A DNA stretch of 64,000 nt from Pantoea allii (GCF_002307475.1 NZ_NTMH01000040.1:310001-374000), one strand, 5' to 3'; shown: positions 7,034 through 15,401, numbered from the stretch's first letter. Translations and numbers: made by a program. Notes: a model not told the origin generated them from the letters alone.

Positions 7034-7404
7034 AATTAACCCTGCCATTTCCACCAAGCGTTAACGGTTACTGGCGGGCTACGAATACGGGTATGAAAAT
7101 TAGCGCCTCCGGGCGCTCTTTTCGTTCCAACGCAATCGCAGCCATCCTTACGCAGCTCAAGCGCCGCCCTCAGCCCATTACAGTGAACGTGGAAGTTTCC
7201 GTGTTGCTGTACCCGCCAGACAAGCGCAATCGCGACCTGGATAACTACCAGAAAGCGCTGTTCGACAGCCTTACGCATGCTGGCGTATGGGTGGATGACA
7301 GGCAGATAAAGCGATTCACTGTAGAGTGGGGAGAGCAGGTTAAACAGGGCAAAGCAGAGGTGACTATCAGCCCGTTCAACTTTGGGAGAAATGAATTTAA
7401 ATAG
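7030..7404 (+). CDS. rusA: RusA-type Holliday junction resolvase
   Basis: 124 aa, full length for the family. The N-terminus LPFPPSVNGYWR and the acidic motif RDLDNYQKALFD, followed by VWVDDRQI, give the three aspartates that bind Mg2+. RusA dimers cleave four-way junctions; in lambdoid phages it replaces Rap/NinG to resolve branched replication or recombination intermediates. Confidence 0.9.
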   Translation: MKLTLPFPPSVNGYWRATNTGMKISASGRSFRSNAIAAILTQLKRRPQPITVNVEVSVLLYPPDKRNRDLDNYQKALFDSLTHAGVWVDDRQIKRFTVEWGEQVKQGKAEVTISPFNFGRNEFK

Positions 7405-7530
7405 CGGTTATAGTGCAAATACCGGGGATATGTTGCAGATGCCTCTGGTAAAGGTTGGTCCCGTTCACTTGCAGGTGATGGGGCGGGGCCGTTTAAAAAT
7501 AATGCGTGTAAAGTGTGTGGAGAGTTCAAA

Positions 7531-8247
7531 ATGCTAAATCAATCAGCGGGCGCTAATGCGCCTGTAGTCAGTGCCATTCAAGCCCCAATCATGACCAGCC
7601 GTGAGATTGCCGACCTTACAGGCAAAGAACACAAGAATGTCACTGTTGATATTCGCCGTATGCTAGATGACCTGGGGGAAGATGCGCTGAAATTTCAGCG
7701 TATCTATTTTGATACCATGAACCGCCAGCAGACTGAGTATCACCTCGACCGTGAGCATACCGAATGCCTCATCACCGGTTACAGTGCCATTCTCCGCATG
7801 AAAGTGATTAAGCGGCTGCATGAGTTAGAGCAAAGCCAGCCAGCTAAAATCCCGCAGACCTTTGCTGAGGCACTTCGCCTGGCCGCCGAAATGGAAGAGG
7901 AGAAGGAGCGCCTGCAGCTACAGCTTACCGAAGCCGCGCCAAAGGTCGCTTTCGTGGATCGTTACGTCACGGCTACTGGTTCAATGACATTCCGTCAGGT
8001 AGCAAAACTTCTTGAGGCCAAAGAGCCAGAGCTTCGTCTGTTCCTGCTTGATAGCCGGATCATGTACCGACTCAATGGTGTCATGACCCCCTATAGCCAG
8101 CACATCGAAGCCGGTCGGTTTGAAGTCAGAACCGGCACCACTACCGATTCAAATTATGCCTTCAGTCAGTCACGCTTCACTGCCAAAGGCGTTCAGTGGA
8201 TTGGCGGGCTGTGGACGGCTCACAAAGCGGAAAGGGGTGATGAGTGA
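7531..8247 (+). CDS. Rha-family protein with KilAC/ANT domain
   Basis: 238 aa. Residues about 20-100 match phage pRha proteins (TSREIADLTGKEHKNV, then YHLDREHTECLITGYS). The C-terminal 110 residues match the KilAC/ANT antirepressor domain (MTFRQVAKLLEAKEPELRLFLL). It probably binds DNA and modulates phage or host regulators. The ATG at 7531 has GTGTGTGGAG (7513-7522) upstream and is preferred to an in-frame GTG at 7513. Confidence 0.82.
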   Translation: MLNQSAGANAPVVSAIQAPIMTSREIADLTGKEHKNVTVDIRRMLDDLGEDALKFQRIYFDTMNRQQTEYHLDREHTECLITGYSAILRMKVIKRLHELEQSQPAKIPQTFAEALRLAAEMEEEKERLQLQLTEAAPKVAFVDRYVTATGSMTFRQVAKLLEAKEPELRLFLLDSRIMYRLNGVMTPYSQHIEAGRFEVRTGTTTDSNYAFSQSRFTAKGVQWIGGLWTAHKAERGDE

Positions 8248-9257
8248 GAGCACTGCTAACGCCTGAGGTTGCTCCGCGCACAGGGATAGTGCTGCTCAAG
8301 CCTGGCTCAGACTTGATGGGGATGTTTCGTGGCCGCGTTCTGGTGAGCACGCCTACACCGGATATGGCTGACCTTCCATCAGGCAGGATCAATGACGGCA
8401 CACAGCCGCTACTTGACGAGCCATCCCTTACCCCGTTCTTCAGCCATGATCGCGTTATAGCTGCCGCTGGTGGACCTAATGGCCTGGCTGGGTTCGTTCG
8501 TAGCTTTGGCTGCTGCCAGTGGCATGACGATGCAACATGGCATCACCATGAATACACGCTTCACGAAACTGAATCCGGCCTGGTTTCATTGTGCTACAGC
8601 CACGATAATCAGTTCAGGGAGCATGGCACACCCGGCAAGTTGGACAACATCGCTAAAGGAAACACAGCGCTGTGGATAATCAGGATGGTTTGCAGCCAAC
8701 TCGGTTTGCATGGGGAGCATCAGCTTACTCTGCCCGAGCTGTGCTGGTGGGCCTCACTGAATGACCTTATCGACCTGATACCTGAAGCACCGGCACGACG
8801 TGTTTTGCGTATGCCAGTAAAGATTATCTCAGGTGAGCTTAAAGAATCGCATATTGCTCCAGAAAGCCAGCCTCAACAGGTTATTCAGAGGGCCGCTGAG
8901 CAGGTCAAAAAGATAATCACTCTCGTCGCTGACCCTGAATCGCCTGAGTCATTCATGAGGCGGCCTAAGCGTAAGCGCTGGGAGAGCCAGAAATACACAC
9001 AGTGGGTTAAGGCGCAGAAATGTGCATGCTGCGCTAATCAGGCAGATGATCCGCATCACATCATTGGACACGGTCAGGGAGGTATGGGAACAAAGGCACA
9101 TGATTTATTCGTGATTCCGCTTTGCAGGGCGCATCACGACGAGTTACACCGCGACCCAAAACTTTTTGAGTCGAATTACGGCAGTCAGATCGAACTGTTA
9201 TTCCGGTTTCTTGATCACGCTATTGCAGTTGGCGTTATTGGGACAGATAAAAAATAA
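8244..9257 (+). CDS. DUF968 phage protein with HNH-like zinc motif
   Basis: 337 aa. The N-terminus RALLTPEVAPRTGIVLLKPG and the C-terminal CACCANQADDPHHIIGHG, followed by LCRAHHDELH, are typical of the DUF968 family found between replication and Q genes in lambdoid phages. The CxxC, HH and HxxH pattern suggests a zinc-bound HNH-type nuclease fold; activity is unproven. The GTG start at 8244 overlaps the upstream stop (GTGATGAGTGA context). Confidence 0.8.
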   Translation: MRALLTPEVAPRTGIVLLKPGSDLMGMFRGRVLVSTPTPDMADLPSGRINDGTQPLLDEPSLTPFFSHDRVIAAAGGPNGLAGFVRSFGCCQWHDDATWHHHEYTLHETESGLVSLCYSHDNQFREHGTPGKLDNIAKGNTALWIIRMVCSQLGLHGEHQLTLPELCWWASLNDLIDLIPEAPARRVLRMPVKIISGELKESHIAPESQPQQVIQRAAEQVKKIITLVADPESPESFMRRPKRKRWESQKYTQWVKAQKCACCANQADDPHHIIGHGQGGMGTKAHDLFVIPLCRAHHDELHRDPKLFESNYGSQIELLFRFLDHAIAVGVIGTDKK

Positions 9258-9278
9258 AGTGTGTGGAGGAGATTTAAT

Positions 9279-9680
9279 ATGCGTGACATTCAACTGGTAT
9301 TAGAGCGTTGGGGTGGCTGGGCTGCATGTGAGGGTACTCAGGTGGGCTGGAATCCAACAAGCCCCATGTTTATTACACTGCTGCCAAAGAGCACCAGTAG
9401 CCGTCCTTCGTGCTGTGACAATGACGGCATGATTATTGATACCGCTGTGGGAATGCTCAAAAAGGTTGGTCGCCTGGATGAACTGGATTTGATTATGGCG
9501 CACTACCGTTATGACGTTTCCAAATCGACGATTGCCCGATGGCTTAAATGCTCAGAGGGGAAAGTGCGTCAAAAGTTGATGATCGCAGAGACGTTTATTG
9601 ATGCCTGCATACTGATGACAGATGCCCGGCTTGAGATGGATGAATCGACTCAGAAAACTATTTTTCAAAAAACCGCTTAA
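9279..9680 (+). CDS. Q-type late antitermination protein
   Basis: 133 aa. It starts R-D-I-Q-L-V-L-E-R-W-G-G-W and has a C-terminal helix-turn-helix-like segment (VSKSTIARWLKCSEGKVRQ), typical of the phage antitermination Q family. It should load on RNA polymerase at the late promoter and allow readthrough of downstream terminators into the lysis and morphogenesis genes. ATG 9279 follows GTGTGTGGAG (9259-9268) plus GGAG. Confidence 0.85.
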   Translation: MRDIQLVLERWGGWAACEGTQVGWNPTSPMFITLLPKSTSSRPSCCDNDGMIIDTAVGMLKKVGRLDELDLIMAHYRYDVSKSTIARWLKCSEGKVRQKLMIAETFIDACILMTDARLEMDESTQKTIFQKTA

Positions 9681-9752
9681 TCTGCTTTTCGTTACGAATT
9701 TCTCTGTGTAATCTGTTAAGAGTGGTAACAACGCATAGCTTCTTAAATTAGA

Positions 9753-9778
9753 AACCTCGCCAACTGGCGGGGTTTTTT
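9753..9778 (+). terminator. Rho-independent terminator after Q
   Basis: AACCTCGCC and GGCGGGGTT form a 9-bp stem (one T-G pair) with loop AACT and a six-T tail. Confidence 0.8.
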
Positions 9779-10249
9779 CATTTCCACACAATACCAAAGG
9801 CACTGAGCGCAGACGGTTAAACCGCTCTGTCCAGGACTGCAAACCTGTAGCGCCTTTCATATTGTGATATTCACAGCAAGATTAACCCTGTTGCCGACGG
9901 GCAAAGAAACTATCGCGGAATGCGTCAGGGATTTATGATGGATGGATTACGAAAGAATACGTTTTTAGCTTATTGAAAAGTAATGACTTACTCTTAGTTT
10001 ACTAAACTTTAGTATAGCTATAGTTGCACTTAAGGTTAGTTGTTCTGGTTGGGGTAAAGCATTAGTTTTGCTGAATGATTCCTTGATGGCTCTTAAGTGA
10101 AGATTCGAGGCTCTGTCTAGAAAAAAAGTCCCCAACTTCACCATCCTGCGAAGATATCTGAAGTTGGAGATGCTAAGTAGCGAACACAGGGAAAATCCAA
10201 TACCAACATATCGGATTGGTTAGATAAAATAAACAGTTTGGAAACATTT

Positions 10250-10274
10250 AAGCTCACATATGTGAGCTTTTTTT
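10250..10274 (+). terminator. Strong terminator in the late leader, candidate tR'
   Basis: The 20-bp perfect palindrome AAGCTCACATATGTGAGCTT runs into a seven-T tail. It lies upstream of the lysis genes and would be the target of Q antitermination. Confidence 0.8.
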
Positions 10275-10294
10275 GTGCCCGATCAAAATCCAAG

Positions 10295-10317
10295 AGGTCG
10301 CCATCGTGCGGCCTTTT
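10295..10317 (+). terminator. Second terminator in the late leader
   Basis: Arms AGGTCGC and GCGGCCT (one T-G pair) with a T-run. Nearly the same stem recurs at 14728-14751. Confidence 0.65.
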
Positions 10318-10422
10318 TTCGTTTTTGCGCTCGCCAATCAGCAACCACTTACCCTTTGACGCAGTGGCGATGCGCAATCTTTTAAACCCCACACAGCACC
10401 GACCGTAATAGCGGAGGTGAGC

Positions 10423-10671
10423 ATGAGTATCGATATGAGCAAACTTGCAACTGGCGTTGCTTATGGCGCTTCTGCTGGAACAGTGGCTAACGGGTTGCTC
10501 ACCCGGCTTAGCCCTGATGAGTGGAGTGCTGTAGGAGTGATATCAGGCATCGTGGTTGCAATTCTGACCTTTGCCATAAACGTCTACTTCAAAAGAAAAG
10601 TTTCTCTGGCCCAAATCAAAGCCCTTGAGCAACGCGGTTACATCCCGTCAGAAAAACTTGGGGAGGAATAA
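10423..10671 (+). CDS. P21-family pinholin, class II
   Basis: 82 aa with two hydrophobic helices: a weak, glycine/alanine-rich TM1 (TGVAYGASAGTVANGLL) and a strong TM2 (SAVGVISGIVVAILTFAINVYF), then a charged tail. This is the pattern of S21-type pinholins, where TM1 leaves the membrane to trigger small heptameric pores. The next gene encodes a SAR endolysin, the usual partner. ATG 10423 follows GCGGAGG; an in-frame GTG at 10417 is less likely. Confidence 0.8.
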   Translation: MSIDMSKLATGVAYGASAGTVANGLLTRLSPDEWSAVGVISGIVVAILTFAINVYFKRKVSLAQIKALEQRGYIPSEKLGEE

Positions 10672-10673
10672 GC

Positions 10674-11177
10674 ATGGCTATATCAGGCAGTCTGCGTAAT
10701 AAGCTGATAGCCGCTGCTGGTGGCGGTGCCATGTTAATCGCGACAGTTTTTATTGGCGGTAAAGACGGTGTTGAAGGGCGGGTATACGAGCCTTACAAGG
10801 ATGTTGCTGGCGTCTGGACAGTCTGTGATGGTCATACGGGCTCAGACATCATTAAGAACAAGCGCTATACGGACAGGGAATGTGATCGTCTGCTTATTCG
10901 TGACCTTAAGCCTGTAGAAAAGGCTGTGAATGAGATGGTTAAAGTGCCTCTCAATGATTACCAGCAGGCGGCGCTTTACAGTTTCACTTACAACGTAGGC
11001 ATTTCAGCGTTTTCAAAATCAACGCTACTCAAAAAGATGAACGCGGGCGATCAGGTTGGTGCCTGCGAAGAGTTGCGCCGATGGGTTTATGCGGGCGGGA
11101 TGAAATGGCGCGGGTTGATGAACCGCCGCGATATGGAGCGCTCGATGTGCCTGGCGGACGGTCCTGATGATATCTAA
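10674..11177 (+). CDS. SAR endolysin (R21-type muramidase)
   Basis: 167 aa. An N-terminal signal-anchor-release segment (residues about 11-29, rich in Ala/Gly) is followed by the catalytic E34-x8-D43-x5-T49 triad in [20 protein letters not shown]. Lysozyme-like enzymes of this type are exported by the Sec system, stay membrane-tethered and inactive, and are released when the pinholin depolarises the membrane. The gene starts 2 bp after the holin stop and overlaps Rz by 11 bp. Confidence 0.9.
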   Translation: MAISGSLRNKLIAAAGGGAMLIATVFIGGKDGVEGRVYEPYKDVAGVWTVCDGHTGSDIIKNKRYTDRECDRLLIRDLKPVEKAVNEMVKVPLNDYQQAALYSFTYNVGISAFSKSTLLKKMNAGDQVGACEELRRWVYAGGMKWRGLMNRRDMERSMCLADGPDDI

Positions 11178-11622
11178 GACAGCCATAGCTTTAATTGTCC
11201 TGCTTGTGATTGCGTTACTGACAGCCTCTGGCACGGCTTTTTATTATCGCGGCAATGCCATTGATTTTAAATCGCAGCGGGATAAGGCCTCCGGCGAACT
11301 AAAGTTGGCAAATGCCACGATTAATGACATGCAGGTGCGTCAGCGAGACGTTGCTGCCCTCGATGCGAAATATACCAAGGAGTTAGATGATGCGAACGCT
11401 GAAAATGACAGGCTTCGCGCTAAGCTGGCTGCTGGTGGCCGGGTGCGGGTCACAGGCGAATGTAAACCGCAATCCACCACCTCCGGCAGCATGGGCAATG
11501 CAGGAACCGTCGAACTCTCTCCAGTTGCTGGATCAAACGTTCTCAGTATCCGAGCCGGAATTATCAGCGACCAGTCAAAAGTAAGATATCTGCAGAGGTA
11601 CATCTTAGAGCAGTGCCGATAG
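11167..11622 (+). CDS. Rz: Rz inner-membrane spanin
   Basis: 151 aa. N-terminal TM anchor (residues about 4-26), then a periplasmic, largely helical domain ([15 protein letters not shown], then [18 protein letters not shown]). With Rz1 it spans the periplasm and disrupts the outer membrane after endolysin action. It begins within the end of the endolysin gene and contains the Rz1 gene in another frame. Confidence 0.88.
   Translation: MISKTAIALIVLLVIALLTASGTAFYYRGNAIDFKSQRDKASGELKLANATINDMQVRQRDVAALDAKYTKELDDANAENDRLRAKLAAGGRVRVTGECKPQSTTSGSMGNAGTVELSPVAGSNVLSIRAGIISDQSKVRYLQRYILEQCR
11387..11584 (+). CDS. Rz1: Rz1 outer-membrane spanin lipoprotein, nested in Rz
   Basis: 65 aa in the +1 frame inside Rz. 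The signal peptide ends in lipobox LVAGC, followed by a short proline-rich mature part ([12 protein letters not shown]). The nested architecture is classic for lambda-type spanin pairs. The start may be either of two adjacent ATGs (11387 or 11390). Confidence 0.88.
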   Translation: MMRTLKMTGFALSWLLVAGCGSQANVNRNPPPPAAWAMQEPSNSLQLLDQTFSVSEPELSATSQK

Positions 11623-11742
11623 CGTTCGGTGACAGCTTAAACCTCAATCCAGAGCTATACGGCATTGTGCCCAAGGAATTATAGATAGAGCTGCTATTCG
11701 GAAAATTGAAAATTAGCCAGTTATCAAACTGGCTATTAAAAA

Positions 11743-12066
11743 CTAGTAGCGCCGTTCTCTTCTAATCAAGCCCGAGCCTGAAGAAGTTGCTTTTTCTTCG
11801 TTATCCAATTGCTCAAGATGATCAAGTCCGCTTGCTGTAATGCGGATGGTGGGCAAGTCTAAGTGCCATGGGTAATTAGTTTCATAGGGAGTGAACTTAA
11901 TGTCCCCAACAATGTAGCCATAATCATTCAGATAAACTAAGTAACCAGTAAGTTCGAGATGATCTCCGATAGACTCATCTAACTTTTCCCAGTCAGAAAG
12001 AGGTGAGGGGAACACATCTGCAAGGGCTGTCAAAACTAATAACTTTTTTTTATCTTCAATTTTCAT
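11743..12066 (-). CDS. Hypothetical protein with winged-helix look, cargo zone
   Basis: 107 aa, acidic. The order is helical N-terminus, a beta-type YLVYLNDYGYIVGDIKF segment and ITASGLDHLEQL, a pattern common in small winged-helix phage proteins. No family is certain. It is transcribed against the late operon and is AT-richer than the flanks, which suggests an independently expressed moron. Confidence 0.6.
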   Translation of the reverse strand: MKIEDKKKLLVLTALADVFPSPLSDWEKLDESIGDHLELTGYLVYLNDYGYIVGDIKFTPYETNYPWHLDLPTIRITASGLDHLEQLDNEEKATSSGSGLIRRERRY

Positions 12067-12243
12067 TTTTTATGTCCCGGAGGTTAAGTCAAAATTGACA
12101 TCAGGGATTATACCATTAAGAACAATTTGATGTTGGCTTCCAAGATTCCAATCATTACAAGTGAAAAAATGAGTGAGGCTAAACAGTAGGACGGAAGCAC
12201 AGTTAAAGGCTACCGAACTTTATCGCATGGTGAAGTTGGCAAG

Positions 12244-12435
12244 ATGAATCAGTTTAAAGAACTGAGCCGCCAGTTTATCTCCCTGATGCGCGAGCATGGT
12301 AGCGATCTCAGCCAGCTTCCACGTGATGACTATCCTTACGATGCATACGAATGGTGCCGTGAAGCGGAAGCCGCAATGAAGAAAGCATGTATGTATGCCT
12401 GTCGTGCTGTTGCTCGTCCTGATTCAGATTGCTGA
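12244..12435 (+). CDS. Small phage protein of unknown function
   Basis: 63 aa, helical, with Y-D-A-Y-E-W-C-R-E-A-E-A-A-M and a C-terminal cysteine-bearing segment (ACMYACRAVARPDSDC). No family recognised and the ribosome site is weak. It is followed by a hairpin (12446-12469) that separates it from an opposing gene. Confidence 0.45.
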   Translation: MNQFKELSRQFISLMREHGSDLSQLPRDDYPYDAYEWCREAEAAMKKACMYACRAVARPDSDC

Positions 12436-12445
12436 GTATTTAAAA

Positions 12446-12469
12446 AAGGCGCTCAAAAGATGCGCCCGA
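12446..12469 (-). terminator. Terminator for the leftward 62-aa gene
   Basis: Read on the minus strand, a GGGCGC/GCGCC-type stem enclosing ATCTTTTGA is followed by a T-run. It lies between convergent genes. Confidence 0.55.
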
Positions 12470-12477
12470 TGAGGAAA

Positions 12478-12666
12478 TTAGATGTCAAGGCTGAGTAAAT
12501 ATTGATACACGTCTTCCTCTTTAAGCCCGGTTACGTTTGCCAGTCCTTTGCTGAGTTCTTCAAGTGTCATTCCAACAGGTGACTGACCTGATGAGGCTCG
12601 CGCAAAGTAGATGCCATTCTCTTTACCAATGTCGTAAAAGATACCGGCGATTTCGACTCTAACCAT
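12478..12666 (-). CDS. Small phage protein of unknown function
   Basis: 62 aa (VRVEIAGIFYDIGKENGIYF, then TLEELSKGLANVTGLKEEDV). It looks like a compact beta-hairpin plus helices. No family recognised. The upstream AGGAG on the minus strand is consistent with the ATG at 12666. It is part of the leftward cargo cluster with the YjzC-like gene. Confidence 0.55.
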   Translation of the reverse strand: MVRVEIAGIFYDIGKENGIYFARASSGQSPVGMTLEELSKGLANVTGLKEEDVYQYLLSLDI

Positions 12667-12742
12667 TAGTCTTCTCCTGAAATTGTTTTATCAACCACCT
12701 ATCGCCCCATAAATAACCGGCCTATCGACCGGTTATATATAT

Positions 12743-12922
12743 TTAACGCTTACTATCAGGGGTGCGCTTTACCGGCTCCCATGTTGCGCCGGGTTTGCTG
12801 GTTGGTGGAGCTGTGTGATTGTCAGGAATAGTAGTGTAGTTATCGGTTTTACCTCCACGAGGGCCAATCTGTTGGTATACACCGCCATCTTTACCACTGT
12901 TCTGACCAGGCTTTAAAGACAT
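12743..12922 (-). CDS. YjzC-like small protein
   Basis: 59 aa. Pattern SLKPGQNSGKDGGVYQQIGP, then RGGK, a TIPDN segment and a P-P-T-x-K-P-G-A-T-W C-terminus, which resembles the YjzC family of small Gly/Pro-rich proteins. Function unknown. The minus-strand ribosome site AAGGGGG lies 5 bp before the ATG. It precedes the 62-aa gene in the same leftward unit. Confidence 0.65.
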   Translation of the reverse strand: MSLKPGQNSGKDGGVYQQIGPRGGKTDNYTTIPDNHTAPPTSKPGATWEPVKRTPDSKR

Positions 12923-13041
12923 AAAACCCCCTTAAGGGAATTGCCACAAGATTGAGGCCATAAGATTTTATTAATGAAATCTTATATTTCAAATTGAAAT
13001 AAATTCATACATTAAGTAATCAATATAAATCAGGTGATTGG

Positions 13042-14499
13042 ATGAAAGTGTGCATTGATGGCGTTGAGTACGCGCCCATAACTGAACGCGTATCGAATAT
13101 TGGCATCGCCGTCAGCACACACAACCGACATGACGTTTTATCCCGCGCCCTCGAGCATCAGCTTAAGTTTCTTCCTGCTGGTGCGCTGGTGGTTGTTATT
13201 GATGACGGTTCTAACATTCCGGTAACTGTTCCCTCTGGCGTCAGAGTTATTCGACGTGACGTGTCACGCGGCATCGTGGCATCAAAGAACGCCAGCCTTA
13301 AGGCGCTGATGGATGCGGGCTGCGAGCATTTATTTTTGTGGGATGACGATGCTCACCCTGTAGCTGGTGGTTGGGAACTGCCCTATATCGATTCACCTGA
13401 GCCGCATCTTGCCTATCAGTTTCAGGACTTAGCGACAGGTCAGAAGCTTAACGACATAGCCGTGTTATACCGCGACGATAAGCACGTTGCCTATACGGGG
13501 CAGCGCGGCGTGATGCTTTACTACCATCGCAGCGTGATTGAAAAGGTAGGTGGGTTTGACCCCATCTATCAGCGCGGCATGTATGAGCATTCAGATTTAG
13601 CGTTACGCATTCACAATGCCGGGCTCACGTCATGGGCGTTCGCTGATGTAGTTGGTTCGGAAAAGTTAATTTACTCGCTTGATGAGCATCAGGCTGTTGA
13701 GCGTTCTGTACCAAAGCCAGACCGTGAAGCTCAGGTTAAGCGCAATGTGACTATCCACAATGAGCGCCGTAATAGCGGCTACACCGGATATGCTGAGTAC
13801 CGCGATAAACGCAATGTCGTCATCACCACGTTACTGACTAGCCAGCCGGACCCACAGCGCGGAACAAAGATAACACCTTCACATGACCTGCTGGCTAAGT
13901 GGGCGGCATCGCTCAGTGGTTGTGGCCGCATCGTACTGGCTGATGAGTTGGACACTGTTCCGGCTGATACGGAGTTATTTCGTGTGCCTGATGTGAAGAT
14001 GAATGTCTATTTCCGGCGCTGGCTGCATATCTGGCAGCACTTACGCGATCACCCTGAATATCACTTTGTCTGGTGTACCGATGGCACTGATGTAGAAATG
14101 CTTCAGCAGCCATGGCAGGAAATGGAAGAGGGCAAGATTTACGTTGGCTCTGAACCCAAGACTTACGCCGACACATGGGCTAAGCAGAATCATCCCGAAG
14201 CTATCTGTCAGGCATTCATTGATGAGCATCGCAATGATGTGATGTTAAACGCTGGACTGCTTGGTGGTACCCGCGATGATGTGATGGCAATAGCGCATGG
14301 CATTGTCCGGCTGTATTACCACATCGAATCGTTGCGGTTCTGGGGCAAAGAGCACTCAGCGGCATCCGTTGGCGATATGATCGCTTTCGGCATAGTCGCT
14401 CATCGATACACTGACAGGCTTGTGACTGGCCCGCGCGTGCATACCGTGTTTAAATCTGAAGGTGTGGGTAAGGATTATGCCTGGTGGCGGCACAAGTAG
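13042..14499 (+). CDS. Bidomain glycosyltransferase-like phage protein (GT2-type N-domain)
   Basis: 485 aa. Residues about 20-210 form a GT-A fold: GIAVSTHNRHDVLSRALEHQ, VVVIDDGS and the metal-binding LFLWDDDAHPV motif, then GGFD and HSDLALRIHNAG. The C-terminal half (about 255-485) has a second glycosyltransferase-like region with VWCTDGTDVEML and GLLGGTRDD. The target is unknown: phage DNA, a structural protein or a host surface sugar are all possible. It lies between lysis and packaging genes with a second glycosyltransferase gene 275 bp downstream. Confidence 0.8.
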   Translation: MKVCIDGVEYAPITERVSNIGIAVSTHNRHDVLSRALEHQLKFLPAGALVVVIDDGSNIPVTVPSGVRVIRRDVSRGIVASKNASLKALMDAGCEHLFLWDDDAHPVAGGWELPYIDSPEPHLAYQFQDLATGQKLNDIAVLYRDDKHVAYTGQRGVMLYYHRSVIEKVGGFDPIYQRGMYEHSDLALRIHNAGLTSWAFADVVGSEKLIYSLDEHQAVERSVPKPDREAQVKRNVTIHNERRNSGYTGYAEYRDKRNVVITTLLTSQPDPQRGTKITPSHDLLAKWAASLSGCGRIVLADELDTVPADTELFRVPDVKMNVYFRRWLHIWQHLRDHPEYHFVWCTDGTDVEMLQQPWQEMEEGKIYVGSEPKTYADTWAKQNHPEAICQAFIDEHRNDVMLNAGLLGGTRDDVMAIAHGIVRLYYHIESLRFWGKEHSAASVGDMIAFGIVAHRYTDRLVTGPRVHTVFKSEGVGKDYAWWRHK

Positions 14500-14506
14500 A
14501 GGTTCT

Positions 14507-14710
14507 ATGAAAGTTTACGTATTGGAATATGTTAACTACGACGACTTCCACGTTTTAGGTATTTTCACCTCGATGGAAAAGGCGTCTGCTGCGAAGGAAG
14601 AATTTTTAACTGAGCACCCATTAGATGCATTGGGTGGTAAATATACCGATGACAATTTCGAGATAACTGAAAAAACAATTGATGAAATGAAAGTGCCTCA
14701 GCATCTCTAA
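14507..14710 (+). CDS. Small phage protein between two glycosyltransferase genes
   Basis: 67 aa, acidic, beginning KVYVLEYVNYDDFHVLGIFT followed by SMEKASAAKEEF. It looks like a small alpha/beta protein of the kind common in phages; no function is known. ATG 14507 has TAGAGG just upstream and lies 7 bp after the glycosyltransferase stop, so it is probably co-transcribed. A terminator (14728-14751) follows. Confidence 0.6.
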   Translation: MKVYVLEYVNYDDFHVLGIFTSMEKASAAKEEFLTEHPLDALGGKYTDDNFEITEKTIDEMKVPQHL

Positions 14711-14727
14711 TTTAACCAAAATACATT

Positions 14728-14751
14728 AAGGTCGCTTCGGCGGCCTTTTTT
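14728..14751 (+). terminator. Terminator-like hairpin between glycosyltransferase genes
   Basis: AAGGTCGC, loop TTCG, GCGGCCTT, then Ts. It is nearly identical in stem to 10295-10317. Confidence 0.65.
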
Positions 14752-14774
14752 ATTGCTTGCGAAAAAGGTCAACT

Positions 14775-15401
14775 ATGAGTGATGTAAAGTTGGTCGTCGT
14801 CGGCCATCACTCGCGCCGCCATCAGGCAGAACAGTTGGCGTGGTCGCTGCGTGCTCACCTGCTGATTGATGAAGGCCAGCACGGCGCAAACTGGAATCAC
14901 CGCCGCGCCATTGAGTGGGCCAGCCAGCAGGATTGCCCTGTAGTGATACTGGAAGACGATGCGCTGCTGGTAGGTTGCTTCACCGAAAAGGTAGCAGCCT
15001 GGCTTGACCGATTCCCTGATGATTTGCTGTCTTTCTATTTAGGCACCGGCAGGCCACCACAGTATCAGCTTGAGGTGGCAACAAAGCTTATTGAAAGCGA
15101 CCAGCGGCAGACAGACTACATAATCATGAGCAGGCTGATACACGGCGTCTGTTACAGCATACCGCAACATCGTATCAGTGATGTTCTTACAAGGTGGGAC
15201 AGCGCAAAGCCAGCAGACTACGCCGTTGGTGATGCCTATGGCGGCGACGTTATCTATCCATGCTATTCACTTGTTGACCATGCAGACTCGAACACCGTTG
15301 AGCGGCACCCGGACAATGAGCAACGCACACAGCGCCGCAGGGCGTGGAGGCTTGATGCCAGCATTGATCCCAAGAGCATGCAGGAAGCACGGCTGTGCTA
15401 A
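14775..15401 (+). CDS. Second glycosyltransferase-like phage protein
   Basis: 208 aa. A GT-A-like core is seen in NWNHRRAIEWASQQDCPVVI followed by L-E-D-D-A at about residues 55-65, a likely metal-binding DxD-type motif. GVCYSIPQHRISDVL and GDAYGGDVIYPCYSLVDH follow. It resembles GT25-type or small phage glycosyltransferases. ATG 14775 is chosen over an in-frame start at 14757 because it matches the start of the conserved core. It probably works with the 485-aa enzyme, but donor and acceptor are unknown. Confidence 0.7.
   Translation: MSDVKLVVVGHHSRRHQAEQLAWSLRAHLLIDEGQHGANWNHRRAIEWASQQDCPVVILEDDALLVGCFTEKVAAWLDRFPDDLLSFYLGTGRPPQYQLEVATKLIESDQRQTDYIIMSRLIHGVCYSIPQHRISDVLTRWDSAKPADYAVGDAYGGDVIYPCYSLVDHADSNTVERHPDNEQRTQRRRAWRLDASIDPKSMQEARLC

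Larger units (their letters stand above)
9681..10422. other. Late control region between Q and lysis genes
   Basis: About 740 bp without a credible gene. It holds a terminator immediately after Q, a short fold resembling a tRNA lacking its T-arm (9796-9857), an AT-rich stretch around 9974-10025 that could hold the late promoter, and two strong terminators (10250-10274, 10295-10317). The lambda arrangement of pR' followed by tR' predicts such a layout. The exact promoter could not be fixed by eye. Confidence 0.6.

Noticed and set aside
10138..10392. 84-codon minus-strand ORF in the late leader
   Set aside because: It crosses two strong terminators in the Q-to-lysis leader, lacks a ribosome site, and its composition follows the hairpins.
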